In this document: in pieces, positions 46,425-56,511 of the stretch
How the letters are laid out: each line of letters begins with the position of its first letter
How positions within the stretch are numbered: the stretch's first letter is position 1
NCBI GenBank assembly: GCA_017405065.1
Contig: JAFRBD010000089.1
Coordinates: 1 to 63,299, forward strand
Length of the DNA: 63,299 nt
Direction of reading: 5' to 3'
Source: Ruminococcus sp.
GTDB lineage: Bacteria > Bacillota > Clostridia > Oscillospirales > Acutalibacteraceae
Notes under the pieces: model-generated
Seen by the model: the letters and a program-made list of their open reading frames with translations, nothing else
What the model was told of the DNA's origin: nothing
Databases searched by the model: none
Translations under genes and position numbers: made by a program

Positions 46425-46541
46425 TCACGGGCTTTTCAAAGGCAAAGAACAGACGGCGGCGGGGCGGGCCGCTCCGTAGGATATGTGTATCGTGCCTCCC
46501 TCCATGCTTATGGCGGGACGTTTGACTCTGTGACGTGCCAT
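46425..46541 (-). CDS. 38-aa possible element ORF
   Basis: MARHRVKRPAISMEGGTIHI and so on, ending SLPLKSP. A TATAAT box (46555-46560, minus) lies 13 bp before the ATG, so the message would be nearly leaderless; no ribosome site is seen. A terminator follows. It may be a regulatory peptide of the element. The stretch from 46542 to 46812 shows no gene other than the palindrome at 46731. Confidence 0.4.
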   Translation of the reverse strand: MARHRVKRPAISMEGGTIHISYGAARPAAVCSLPLKSP

Positions 46542-46730
46542 CAACGTAGGTATCATTATACCTGTTTGCAGATCTTGGCCGGCTGCCTTGCCATAGGCTG
46601 CATACAGCGTTGGTGAAATTCGCTATGCCGTCGGTCTGTTCACCTCCCGACCAACTGACGATCTCGGCGCACCCGCTGCCTGGCTCCCTGCAAACAGAAT
46701 GTATCTGCCTGCCCTATTCACTTGTAGAAA

Positions 46731-46751
46731 TGTGTCTCACGGTGAGACACA
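46731..46751. repeat. TGTGTCTCAC palindrome, site 2
   Basis: Identical to the site at 46359. It lies downstream of the HTH gene on its transcript side and about 60 bp from its stop. Confidence 0.75.
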
Positions 46752-46812
46752 TTCTGGGCTTCTCCAGCCCGCAGAAACGCGCCTTTTTGGTGCGCTTCTG
46801 CCGGATGGAAAA

Positions 46813-47055
46813 TCACGGCTCAAAATCGTCCGGCGGTTCTTTGAATTGGAATTGAAAAATTGCGGCGTAAAGGGCAATCTCGCCCAGGTAACGAAGATCC
46901 TCGTCCACAAACTGACGTTCCATTCCACTGTCGTCTGAATAGCTGCAGAGGGCGCGACGGGCGATGTAGCCCTCAAAAAAGCTGACGATGCTTTGCGCCG
47001 CTTCTATATCATTTTCCTTCGCGGCTTTTATGATTTCGTAAGGGATCGTTTTCAT
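46813..47055 (-). CDS. Conjugative-transposon HTH protein
   Basis: 80 residues: MKTIPYEIIKAAKENDIEAA, SIVSFFEGYIARRA, ending PDDFEP. This is the small helix-turn-helix protein found in Tn916-like conjugative transposons next to the sigma-like factor. Overlaps that gene by 4 bp. Its role is regulatory, unproven. Confidence 0.75.
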   Translation of the reverse strand: MKTIPYEIIKAAKENDIEAAQSIVSFFEGYIARRALCSYSDDSGMERQFVDEDLRYLGEIALYAAIFQFQFKEPPDDFEP

Positions 47056-47474
47056 TCGGCAACACCCATCAATCGCTGGATTCGCTTCAGCGCGGCAATT
47101 CTCCGGCGCTGCGCGGCGCTTTTGGAGATATGTAGCGCGGAGCCAAGCTCGGCGTCGTTATCTCCGATAATGTATGCAAGCAGGAGTATGTTCCGCTTTT
47201 GCGGCGGCATAGAGCGTAGGGCCTTGGCAAGATCAGGATTGACAATGGGGATTTTCAGACCATCCACGTCAAAGATCGCTTCGGGCAGCTCGACTTCTTT
47301 TCCACCTCTGTCCCGGCCCAGGGCGTTGTCCAGGTCGCCCAGGTTCTCCAAGGAGATCTCCGCCTGAGCCCGCCGATCCTTCTCTCTACGTCCCCGGCTA
47401 ATCGCACGGTCAATGGAGGTCATGCAGTACATGGCGAAGGTGATCTCGTTGTAGCGTATATATCTTTCATACAT
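47052..47474 (-). CDS. Sigma-70-like factor of a conjugative element
   Basis: 140 residues. N-terminal helical region and a C-terminal region-4-like HTH (MPPQKRNILLLAYIIGDNDA, LGSALHISKSAAQRRRIAAL). Such factors are typical of Tn916/CTn regulatory clusters. The pair with the HTH protein and the recombinase supports the element interpretation. Confidence 0.78.
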   Translation of the reverse strand: MYERYIRYNEITFAMYCMTSIDRAISRGRREKDRRAQAEISLENLGDLDNALGRDRGGKEVELPEAIFDVDGLKIPIVNPDLAKALRSMPPQKRNILLLAYIIGDNDAELGSALHISKSAAQRRRIAALKRIQRLMGVAE

Positions 47475-47608
47475 TTCTGAGCCCTCCTGTCCCTCTCTGC
47501 TCTATAACAGGAAAATCCGCCCCTCTCCGACCCGCTTTTCGCAAAAAGCGAGAAAACTTCCCAAAACATAATTGTTTTCTACAGCTTTCGCGCAAGGGTG
47601 CAAAAAAA

Positions 47609-47629
47609 TATGTCTCACCATGAAACATA
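47609..47629. repeat. TGTGTCTCAC palindrome, degenerate site 3
   Basis: TATGTCTCAC-C-ATGAAACATA; 8 of 10 positions pair. It precedes the sigma-like gene and may be its operator. Confidence 0.55.
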
Positions 47630-47644
47630 AAAAGAGGAATATAG

Positions 47645-47691
47645 AAAACCGCAGGATTATTGTGTGTTCACACATAAAGCCCGCGGTTTTT
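47645..47691. terminator. Hairpin at the element/chromosome boundary
   Basis: Outer stem AAAACCGC / GCGGTTTT with an inner TGTG/CACA stem, followed by TTGTTGG. It lies directly beside the broken CoA-transferase gene and likely marks the end of the inserted segment. Confidence 0.6.
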
Positions 47692-47700
47692 GTTGGATGT

Positions 47701-47787
47701 TTAATCCACCCAATCTCCATTTTTTACGATCTGCACCGCCTGTTCAGGGCTGCGTAGCTTGGCGCGGTATTCGTCATAGACGCTCAT
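47701..47787 (-). pseudogene. Truncated CoA-transferase gene (5' fragment only)
   Basis: ATG overlaps the iorB stop (ATGA) and codes 28 residues (MSVYDEYRAKLRSPEQAVQI, VKNGDWVD) then TAA, followed by ACATCCAAC and a sudden change of sequence. The start resembles acetate/butyrate-type CoA-transferases, which continue DWVDYTSN. The TAA sits where a tyrosine would be. The gene is cut off by the mobile-element remnant. Confidence 0.7.
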
Positions 47788-48359
47788 CCGGCCACAGCCT
47801 CCCGACCGGCAGTGTAAGCTCTCAGATTCAGATCAACGAATTTGGTGGGAACGGTCTCTCGGATCACTTGCTCCCAGTCTATATCATCCATGCCAAGGGC
47901 CTTGGTCGTGGCTCCGAAAAGCACCACGTTCATGCACTTGGCGTTGCCGAGAGACTGGGCAATAGCGGAGGCATCCAGTACATGGCAGGTAAACGCCTCC
48001 TGCATGGCCTCCACACAGCCCTCCGGATACTCGCAAAGCCCCGCCGCTGTAGAGGCGCTGGGCAGCGCATAGTCATTGATGACGGCGATGCCGTCCGGCT
48101 TAAGAAACTCAGCATACCGCACAGCTTCCATCTTCTCGAATGCGACCAGAATATCCGCCTCGCCCTTGCCGATGACCGGGGCATAGACCTTGTCTCCGAA
48201 ATGAACCTGCGTGGAGACGCTGCCTCCTCGCTGACTCATACCGTGGACCTCGGACATCTTCACATCGTATCCCTTGCTCATGACACCATTAATAAGAATC
48301 TTCGCGGTGAGGATCGCACCCTGACCGCCAACGCCAACCAGAATCACGCTTTTCTTCAT
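47784..48359 (-). CDS. iorB: Indolepyruvate:ferredoxin oxidoreductase, beta subunit
   Basis: 191 residues from MKKSVILVGVGGQGAILTAK; the 23-residue upstream extension is rejected because it overlaps iorA. Motifs GVGGQGAILTAK and SEVHGMSQRGGSVSTQV are typical of the 2-oxoacid oxidoreductase gamma-type domain. With IorA it oxidises aryl-pyruvates to aryl-acetyl-CoA, reducing ferredoxin. Four bases after iorA; co-transcribed with the (broken) CoA-transferase. Confidence 0.92.
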   Translation of the reverse strand: MKKSVILVGVGGQGAILTAKILINGVMSKGYDVKMSEVHGMSQRGGSVSTQVHFGDKVYAPVIGKGEADILVAFEKMEAVRYAEFLKPDGIAVINDYALPSASTAAGLCEYPEGCVEAMQEAFTCHVLDASAIAQSLGNAKCMNVVLFGATTKALGMDDIDWEQVIRETVPTKFVDLNLRAYTAGREAVAG

Positions 48360-48363
48360 GGTA

Positions 48364-50115
48364 TTAATCCTCCTTCCGACGGATCGCACCCTTGGGACAG
48401 ACCTGAGCGCAGACTGTGCAGCCCACACACTGAGTCGGGTCGATCTTAGATTTCTTGTCCTTAAAACTCACAGCTGGGCAGCCTACACGCAGACACATCT
48501 TGCACCCGATGCACTTGTCCGCATCCACGACGCAGGTGCCGGACTCATGCTTGATGCGCTTGATGAGCAGGCAGGGTCGCCGGGCGATGATCGCCGCGGG
48601 GACCTCGGAAGCCAGCGCGTCGTCCACGGCCTTCTGCATGGCCTTGAGATCCTGCGGATCGACAATGATGACGTTTTGATAACCGAGAGCATGCAGCACG
48701 TCCTCGATCTTGATCGCGTCAGCGATTTCTCCCTGGAGGGTGTAGCCGCTGCCGGGGTTGTCCTGATGACCGGTCATGCCGGTGATGTGGTTGTCCAGCA
48801 CGCAAGGGATGACGTTTCCCTTGTTGTACAGGATCTCTGCCGCGCCGGTCATGCCGCTGTGGAAAAAGGTCGAGTCGCCCACGACGCCGAAGATCTTTTT
48901 CTTCTGGCCGGTAACCTCGAAGGCCTTTGCCATGCCCATGCCGACCGAGAAGCCGCCTCCCATGCACACGCAGGTGTCCATCGCGCTCAGCGGCGCGTTG
49001 GCGCCAAGCGTGTAGCAGCCGATATCGCCGGCGATGACAAAGTCCTTGCCCTTCGACATCGTATAGAAAAAGCCGCGGTGCGGGCAGCCGGGGCAAAAAG
49101 CGGGCGGACGGGAGACCGCCTTGACCGGTAACTCCTTCACTTCCGGCTCAATGCCAAACAGCATCTGCCTTAGGCGTTGCGAATTCAGTTCATACAGATT
49201 GCTGACCTTTTCCTTGCCGATACAGTCGATTCCTGCGGCCTTGATTTGCTCCTCCATAAATCCATCCAGTTCTTCGATCACATAGAGGGTTTTTACCTTG
49301 GAGGCAAAATCACGGATCAATTCCATGGGCAGGGGGTATGTAAGTCCCAGCTTCAGGAAGGATGTTCCCTCCGGGAAGACCTCTTTGGCGTATTGATAAG
49401 CAATAGACGCCGTGATAACGCCCACTTCACCGTTGCCCAGTTCCAGCTTGTTCAGGGGGCTGGTGTTGCCGTACTCTTCCAGCGCGGCAAGCATCTTCTC
49501 CACCTTGGGATGCTTCTGATAGGCATAGCCGGGTGCACAAATGTTCTTTGGAACATTCCTCTTATAAGGCCGTGGCTCGATTTCTGTGCGCTCGCCCAGT
49601 TCCACAAGGCTCTTGGAATGAGACACGCGGGTAGTAGTACGAAACAGCACCGGCATATCGAACTGCTCGGAAATTCTATATGCTTCCTGCAGGAAATCCT
49701 TACACTCCTGGGAATCCGAGGGCTCGACTAAAGCAATCCTGGCGGAGCGAGCATAGTAGCGGTTATCCTGCTCATTCTGAGAGGAGTGCATGCTGGGGTC
49801 GTCCGCACTGACGACGACAAAGCCTCCGTTCACGCCGTTGTAGGCAGCGGTGAAAACCGGATCGGCTGCCACATTCAGGCCTACATGCTTCATGGCGCAG
49901 AGACTGCGCACACCGGCTATGGAAGCGCCATAGGCCACCTCCGTGGCTACCTTTTCATTGGGCGCCCATTCACAATAGAGAGCGTCCTTGTATTTCGGAA
50001 GTTCTTCAAATATTTCCGTGCTGGGGGTGCCGGGATAAGCGGAGCAGACCTTGACTCCCGCTTCAAAAGCGCCTCTGGCTATGGCTTCGTTGCCGGATAA
50101 AAGGACTTTGCTCAT
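48364..50115 (-). CDS. iorA: Indolepyruvate:ferredoxin oxidoreductase, alpha subunit
   Basis: 583 residues. Starts MSKVLLSGNEAIARGAFEAG; AYPGTPSTEIFEELPKYKDA; thiamine-diphosphate region GDSTFFHSGMTGAAEILYNK, PCVLDNHITGMTGHQDNPG; and a C-terminal two-[4Fe-4S] ferredoxin domain (CIGCKMCLRVGCP, CVGCTVCAQVCPKG). It catalyses oxidative decarboxylation of 2-oxo acids derived from aromatic amino acids in anaerobes. All cluster cysteines are present. Confidence 0.95.
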   Translation of the reverse strand: MSKVLLSGNEAIARGAFEAGVKVCSAYPGTPSTEIFEELPKYKDALYCEWAPNEKVATEVAYGASIAGVRSLCAMKHVGLNVAADPVFTAAYNGVNGGFVVVSADDPSMHSSQNEQDNRYYARSARIALVEPSDSQECKDFLQEAYRISEQFDMPVLFRTTTRVSHSKSLVELGERTEIEPRPYKRNVPKNICAPGYAYQKHPKVEKMLAALEEYGNTSPLNKLELGNGEVGVITASIAYQYAKEVFPEGTSFLKLGLTYPLPMELIRDFASKVKTLYVIEELDGFMEEQIKAAGIDCIGKEKVSNLYELNSQRLRQMLFGIEPEVKELPVKAVSRPPAFCPGCPHRGFFYTMSKGKDFVIAGDIGCYTLGANAPLSAMDTCVCMGGGFSVGMGMAKAFEVTGQKKKIFGVVGDSTFFHSGMTGAAEILYNKGNVIPCVLDNHITGMTGHQDNPGSGYTLQGEIADAIKIEDVLHALGYQNVIIVDPQDLKAMQKAVDDALASEVPAAIIARRPCLLIKRIKHESGTCVVDADKCIGCKMCLRVGCPAVSFKDKKSKIDPTQCVGCTVCAQVCPKGAIRRKED

Positions 50116-50210
50116 GCTGCACTACCACCTTTCAGTAATTGATTTTTATAGCCTGTTGAGAAATAGTCATTGACCTGGAAAGGAACACTCTTAACCTCTT
50201 TTTATGGCCC

Positions 50211-51395
50211 TTATGCGTAGTCATTCCATATCTGTTTGAAAACAGGAAGACTTCGCTTTATCATATCCTTAGAAACACAGGTGCTGATGCGGAAGTATTC
50301 CGGGCAGCCAAAATCATCTCCGGGTACGACAAGCAGATTCCGTTCTTTCGCCATGTCAGAAAACGCTTTGGCATTGCCGCCCGGCGCCTTTACAAACATA
50401 TAAAATGCACCGTTAGGCTTCACGCACTCATATCCATAGGAAGTCAGCGATTCATACAACATTTTTCGGTTTTGATCGTATGCATCAATATTGGGCCGTG
50501 AAGCAGCGCACTGCGCGACGACACGCTGCTGCAGAGAAGGGGCGCAGACATGGCCGGATGCTCTTGCAGCGCCTGCAATCGCGGCAAACAGGTTTTCGCT
50601 ATCCTCCACAAAATCCGGTACGCAAACATAACCAATGCGTTCACCGGGCAAGGAGAGCGACTTTGAATAGGAATAACAAACAATGGTATTTGGATAAATG
50701 GCAGGAATAAAAGAAACTTCTGTGCCGTCGTATGCCAGTTCCCGATATGGTTCGTCCGCGATGATATAAATCGGGTGACCGACCTCTGCGCTTTTCTCTG
50801 TCAAAAGCTTGGCCAATTGTTCCAGTGTTTCGCGGCTATAGATCACTCCGGAAGGATTATTCGGAGAGTTGATGATGACGGCCTGCGTATGGTCCGTAAT
50901 ACGGGCTTCCAGCGCAGGTAAATTGATTTGAAAATTCCTCGTATCAGCAGGAACCGGCACAAAGGCCGCTCCGTTGTTCTCCACAAAAGGTCTGTATTCC
51001 GGAAAGAATGGCGCGACTCCAATGATTGCTGCATTCTCTACTGAAAGAGCTCGAATCACAGATATCAGCGCAGGGGCCGCCCCGCAGGTAAAGAAGATAT
51101 TTGCCCCATGTATAGAGACATTAAATCTTTCACTTAACTCTTTGGCCACAGCCTCCCTTGCGTCCATTCCGCCCGGAGCAGGCGTATAACCATGGACGGC
51201 AAGGCTGTCAACGGTTTGGATAATATTCAAGAATGCTCGATTAACTTCAGGCGGTGCTGGAATAGACGGATTGCCGATAGAATAATCGTAGACATTTTCT
51301 CTTCCAACGATGGCAGTCTGCTTGAGCCCATACTCGAACAGTTCTCGAATACAGGAGCGTGTTTTACCCAGTGAGAGCATTTTTTCGTTTACCAT
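50211..51395 (-). CDS. PLP-dependent class I/II aminotransferase
   Basis: 394 residues. YDYSIGNPSIPAPPEVNRAF, NSPNNPSGVIYS, ADEPYRELAYDG and SYSKSLSLPGERIGYVCVPD; the last contains the PLP lysine. Such enzymes convert amino acids to the 2-oxo acids used by IorAB, with 2-oxoglutarate as acceptor. Substrate range cannot be told, but the neighbours suggest aromatic or branched amino acids. Its start is 115 bp from a terminator. Confidence 0.88.
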   Translation of the reverse strand: MVNEKMLSLGKTRSCIRELFEYGLKQTAIVGRENVYDYSIGNPSIPAPPEVNRAFLNIIQTVDSLAVHGYTPAPGGMDAREAVAKELSERFNVSIHGANIFFTCGAAPALISVIRALSVENAAIIGVAPFFPEYRPFVENNGAAFVPVPADTRNFQINLPALEARITDHTQAVIINSPNNPSGVIYSRETLEQLAKLLTEKSAEVGHPIYIIADEPYRELAYDGTEVSFIPAIYPNTIVCYSYSKSLSLPGERIGYVCVPDFVEDSENLFAAIAGAARASGHVCAPSLQQRVVAQCAASRPNIDAYDQNRKMLYESLTSYGYECVKPNGAFYMFVKAPGGNAKAFSDMAKERNLLVVPGDDFGCPEYFRISTCVSKDMIKRSLPVFKQIWNDYA

Positions 51396-51434
51396 GTAAG
51401 AGTCTCCTCTCGTTTGTTTTCTCCCATAGATTCA

Positions 51435-51470
51435 GATAGGTACGCCAGCCTGAAGCGAAGCGTACCTATC
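51435..51470 (-). terminator. Terminator between gdhA and the aminotransferase
   Basis: Stem GATAGGTACGC / GCGTACCTATC with a 14-bp loop. It lies after the gdhA stop and before the aminotransferase start, so the two may be separate transcripts. Only a weak T-run follows. Confidence 0.55.
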
Positions 51471-51512
51471 CTTTAGGAGTGAAAGTGTGCTGCTGAGAAA
51501 CGAAACCGCGGA

Positions 51513-52877
<1,365 letters not shown>

Positions 52878-53078
52878 TCATTCTGTGTTTATGAATGTTT
52901 AGCGGCTCGTTGTCTGAACTATACAGCATGAAACGGGGGCTTCAAGGCGATAAAAGCGTCCGAGAAGACCGTTTTTTCAAATTATTGCAGCTAATAACAT
53001 CTCAAGCCGCCTTTTGTATTGTCTTGCTGCCTCGCCTGTTCTTATGTACGGCTTCCACAGACAGAAAACGGAAAACCG

Positions 53079-54740
53079 TTATCGGCAGCAGAGCTCTTCC
53101 TCGGATGGCGCGTAGGGTTCCAGGAAAGCATGGAAGTGGCGCATGGGTAAATTGTGCCCCCAAATGATACGCATATTGGGGATAGAGTCACGATCCTCAT
53201 ACAGGGCTTTGACCGCGGCGATGACGTAATCCAGGTGCTCCCGGGTCAGGCGGCTGCGATCAACGGCAAAGCGGACAACATTGGCAACCTCCGCCTGCTG
53301 TTCCGGAGTCTTCAGGTCATATTCCATGGAGTAGTCGCCGAGTTCCGAAACGCGGATACCGTAGCGGCGGATCAATTCCAGCGAGAAGCCTTCGCCGGCA
53401 AAGCTCTCATGGCCGCGCTTGCCGTCAAAAAACTCGTCCATGTTGATGTATACGGCGTGGCCACCCGCTGGGAGCACAACACCCTTTACGCCTGCGTCAT
53501 AGAAGCCCTCAGCCAGATAATTGACCTGCTTGACGCGCTCATCGAGGTATTCGAAATTACAGCTTTCGTATAAGCCCACAGCAAGCGCCATGATGTCACG
53601 ACCGCTCATGCCGCCGTAGCTGTCGTTGCCGTAACAGGAGATCTGCTTAACCTTCAGCAGAACGCCGACATCGGTCTTGACAGAGCCGTCCTCGCTGAAG
53701 TCGGAGAAGTTTTTCCAGAACAGGCCCTTGTCACGAAAAGCCAGCATACCACCCATGTTGGCATGGCCGTCTTTCTTGGCGCTCATGGTAAAACCATCGC
53801 AGTAGGAGAACATCTCCGTGGTGATCTCTGCGATGGACTTATCGGCATAGCCCTCTTCGTTCATCTTGATGAAGTAGGCATTTTCGGCCCAGCGTGCGGC
53901 GTCAAAAATATAGGGGATGTTGTAGCTGTGCGCGATCTCGCTGACAGCACGGATATTGGCCATGGAAACGGCCTGGCCACAGACGGGGTTGTTGGTGATA
54001 CAGGAGAAGATCAGCGGCACGTTCTCCGGACCAACAGCTTTGATCAGCTGTGTGAGCTTGTCCAGATCCATGTTGCCTTTAAAGGGGTTCTTTTCATAGC
54101 GTCCGCCTTCGGGAACTTCATACAGCAAGGTCTTGTTGTACAGATTGCGAGGGATTGAGCCCATCTGCTTGATATTGCCCTCAGTGGTATCGAAGTGGCC
54201 GTTGGAGGGAATCGTGAAAACCTTGCCGGGATGGCGCTCACCCAAGATTTTTTTGACAATCTCCATCAGGACGGACTCGGCCGCACGGCCCTGCTGGATG
54301 ATGAACGTGTTGGGGCGCTCCATCTGCGCAGCGCCGCCGTTGAAGAAGCCTCCTTCATATTCGCAGAGATAGACCTCGTTCATCATTTTTTCCACGTCGC
54401 GACAGTCGGTGCGCACAAGGTCGACGGTCTTCTTCCAGTTCTTTTCACCGCCGCGCTCAAAGATATCGCGGAAGGTGTCAAGAAGGACATAATAGCCTGT
54501 GTTGCGACCGTAAGCTTCGTCACCAAGGAACAGGGACGCCCACTGATGGTTGGTCATAGCGGTGGTACCGGAATCAGACAGCATGTCGACCGTCAGCATA
54601 CCGGCCGGGAACGCAAACTCATTATAATGGGTGGCCTTCAAGACACGCTCTCGTTGCTCGACGGTGACGTTGGGTAAATCGCGCACGGCATAAGTGAAGT
54701 GGTGAGGAGTCGGGACGTTCAGCGGATACTCTTTTGACAA
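53079..54740 (-). CDS. Tryptophanase / tyrosine phenol-lyase family enzyme, divergent
   Basis: 553 residues from TTG 54740 (GGAGG eight bases upstream); ORF residues further upstream are excluded. VDMLSDSGTTAMTNHQWASL, IPSNGHFDTTEGNIKQMGSI, NVPLIFSCITNNPVCGQAVS and TMSAKKDGHANMGGMLAFRD (PLP Lys) match the beta-eliminating lyase family. It is about 80 residues longer than TnaA, with an extra segment near residues 85-135. It should release pyruvate, ammonia and an aromatic product, but the substrate is open. No gene is seen in 52863-53078. Confidence 0.85.
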   Translation of the reverse strand: MSKEYPLNVPTPHHFTYAVRDLPNVTVEQRERVLKATHYNEFAFPAGMLTVDMLSDSGTTAMTNHQWASLFLGDEAYGRNTGYYVLLDTFRDIFERGGEKNWKKTVDLVRTDCRDVEKMMNEVYLCEYEGGFFNGGAAQMERPNTFIIQQGRAAESVLMEIVKKILGERHPGKVFTIPSNGHFDTTEGNIKQMGSIPRNLYNKTLLYEVPEGGRYEKNPFKGNMDLDKLTQLIKAVGPENVPLIFSCITNNPVCGQAVSMANIRAVSEIAHSYNIPYIFDAARWAENAYFIKMNEEGYADKSIAEITTEMFSYCDGFTMSAKKDGHANMGGMLAFRDKGLFWKNFSDFSEDGSVKTDVGVLLKVKQISCYGNDSYGGMSGRDIMALAVGLYESCNFEYLDERVKQVNYLAEGFYDAGVKGVVLPAGGHAVYINMDEFFDGKRGHESFAGEGFSLELIRRYGIRVSELGDYSMEYDLKTPEQQAEVANVVRFAVDRSRLTREHLDYVIAAVKALYEDRDSIPNMRIIWGHNLPMRHFHAFLEPYAPSEEELCCR

Positions 54741-54852
54741 GATCTTTACCTCCAATTGATGATTTTTTAAAGATACCCCAGTCGGAGCAGAATGCTTTCC
54801 TCTTCTCCGCTTTCCGGACGGACGGTATTCCGTTTTGAAAACAGCATAAAAC

Positions 54853-54888
54853 ACGGGACGTCCCGGGTTTGTGCCAGGACGTCCCGGA
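54853..54888 (-). terminator. GC-rich hairpin between pepD and the lyase gene
   Basis: CGGGACGTCC and GGGACGTCCCG arms around GGGTTTGTGCCA, followed on the minus strand by GTGTTTTATG. It lies in the 314-bp gap and may terminate the pepD transcript or act as the leader hairpin of the lyase gene. Nothing else is seen in this gap. Confidence 0.5.
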
Positions 54889-55054
54889 TTTGATAGGAAT
54901 AACCTTTGCAGGAAAAACACCAGGGCGACAGAAATTCATGCCATAATCCGCTTTCGCGCAGTAACAGCACTAATGTGTTGATTGCAGACAATATGCGCTG
55001 TGCTGCCGAGCCGGAAAAGGTCATAAAACCATGTTATTGATTTTATGCCATGAA

Positions 55055-56500
55055 TTACTGCGCAATCGCCTCAAGGATTTTAACCAGAAGCTCTGTTGTT
55101 ACACGGACGCTTTCAATATCACAGCTTTCGTTGGGCGTGTGAACGTCAAGCAGGGTCGGGCCAATCGCGATCATATCCAGCGCGTGGTTCTTTTCGGCAA
55201 ATGCGCCGCACTCCACACCGGCATGAACGGGTTCTACCACCATGGGGATACCGGTCAGCTTCTCATAAGCTGCACAAGTGATCTCCGTCAGCTTACTGTT
55301 GGGATTCACCGCCCAGCCGGGGACATGGCCGTCGTTGCGAAGGGTAAAGCCGCAATGATCAGCCAACGCCTGGCAGATCACGCCAGTCTGTGTTGCATGG
55401 TATGCCACAGAGCTGCGGGCGAAATCTGCGAAGCTGACCTCCTCATCGTTCACAGTGATCGTGCCGATGTTGGAGGAGCTCTCCACCAGACCGTCGATAA
55501 ACGGGCTCATGGTATGCACGTTGTTGGGCGCCATGGTCATCAGGTTCACCAGACCGTAGCCGGTTTCCTTACCCAGCACACGCTCAGGGGCGTCTCCAAC
55601 TTCCACCTGGAAGGTATACTCCTTTTCGATGTTGTCGAAGGCGTCCTTGAATTCGGCCATGAACTCATCCAGAACAGCCTTTGCCTTATCCACATCGCTG
55701 GGCGCGATAGCGAAAGACACCTTTCCGAATTTCGGGATGGCGTTGGGGGCCTGGCCGCCGCTGAAGGAGGCGACGCGATAGTCAATACCGCGCTGCTTCA
55801 GCATGGCCATTGCGGTGGCAAGGCTCACCAGAGCATTGGCATGACCCTTGTTGATGCCCACGCCGGAGTGGCCGCCCAGCAGATTGCTGAACGCGATCGT
55901 CATGGTCTTGCTTCCGGCAGGGGCCTTTTCCCAATCAGCCTTGCGGCTGAAAATGAAGAAGTCGCCGCCGGCGCAGGAGTTGCACAGAGATCCCACCGTC
56001 TCCCAGTCCAGATTGACCAGATAGGCGCCATCCAGATATTTGGGATTCATGTTCATGGAGTCCATGCCATCTTCCTCGTTGGTGGTAAAGATCGCACGGA
56101 TGGGACCGTGACGCAGAGAGTCATCCTGCAGCAGATACAGGGCCATTGCCACACCGATACCGTCGTCCGCACCGAGGCTGGTACCATCGGCGGTCAGTGT
56201 CTTTCCATCGTTGATAATCTTGATGGCGTCCTTCATCGGATCGTACGCTACGCCCTCTTCCGCCACACAGACCATATCCATATGTGCCTGGAAAATCACG
56301 CGGGGTACGTTCTCACAACCGGCAGAGGCAGGCTTGTCGATGATGACCTCGTTGAGCTCATCCACTTCCACCTGCAGGCCGTGATCCTTGGCCCACTGGC
56401 AGAGATAGGCGCTGATGCGTTCCTCGTGATGAGACGGACGGGGAATCAGGGCCATTTTGCTGAATTCATCGATTACGATATCCAGAGCTTTGCTCATCAA
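55055..56500 (-). CDS. pepD: Aminoacyl-histidine dipeptidase (PepD, M20)
   Basis: 481 residues from MSKALDIVIDEFSKMALIPR. Metal-site motifs: VIFQAHMDMV, SLGADDGIGVA, IFTTNEEDGMDS, VEPVHAGVECGAF and GPTLLDVHTPNESC. The length of about 480 fits PepD. It cleaves dipeptides such as those with histidine and supplies amino acids to the downstream enzymes. Starts 11 bases after the permease. Confidence 0.93.
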   Translation of the reverse strand: MMSKALDIVIDEFSKMALIPRPSHHEERISAYLCQWAKDHGLQVEVDELNEVIIDKPASAGCENVPRVIFQAHMDMVCVAEEGVAYDPMKDAIKIINDGKTLTADGTSLGADDGIGVAMALYLLQDDSLRHGPIRAIFTTNEEDGMDSMNMNPKYLDGAYLVNLDWETVGSLCNSCAGGDFFIFSRKADWEKAPAGSKTMTIAFSNLLGGHSGVGINKGHANALVSLATAMAMLKQRGIDYRVASFSGGQAPNAIPKFGKVSFAIAPSDVDKAKAVLDEFMAEFKDAFDNIEKEYTFQVEVGDAPERVLGKETGYGLVNLMTMAPNNVHTMSPFIDGLVESSSNIGTITVNDEEVSFADFARSSVAYHATQTGVICQALADHCGFTLRNDGHVPGWAVNPNSKLTEITCAAYEKLTGIPMVVEPVHAGVECGAFAEKNHALDMIAIGPTLLDVHTPNESCDIESVRVTTELLVKILEAIAQ

Positions 56501-56511
56501 ACAGTCTCCTT

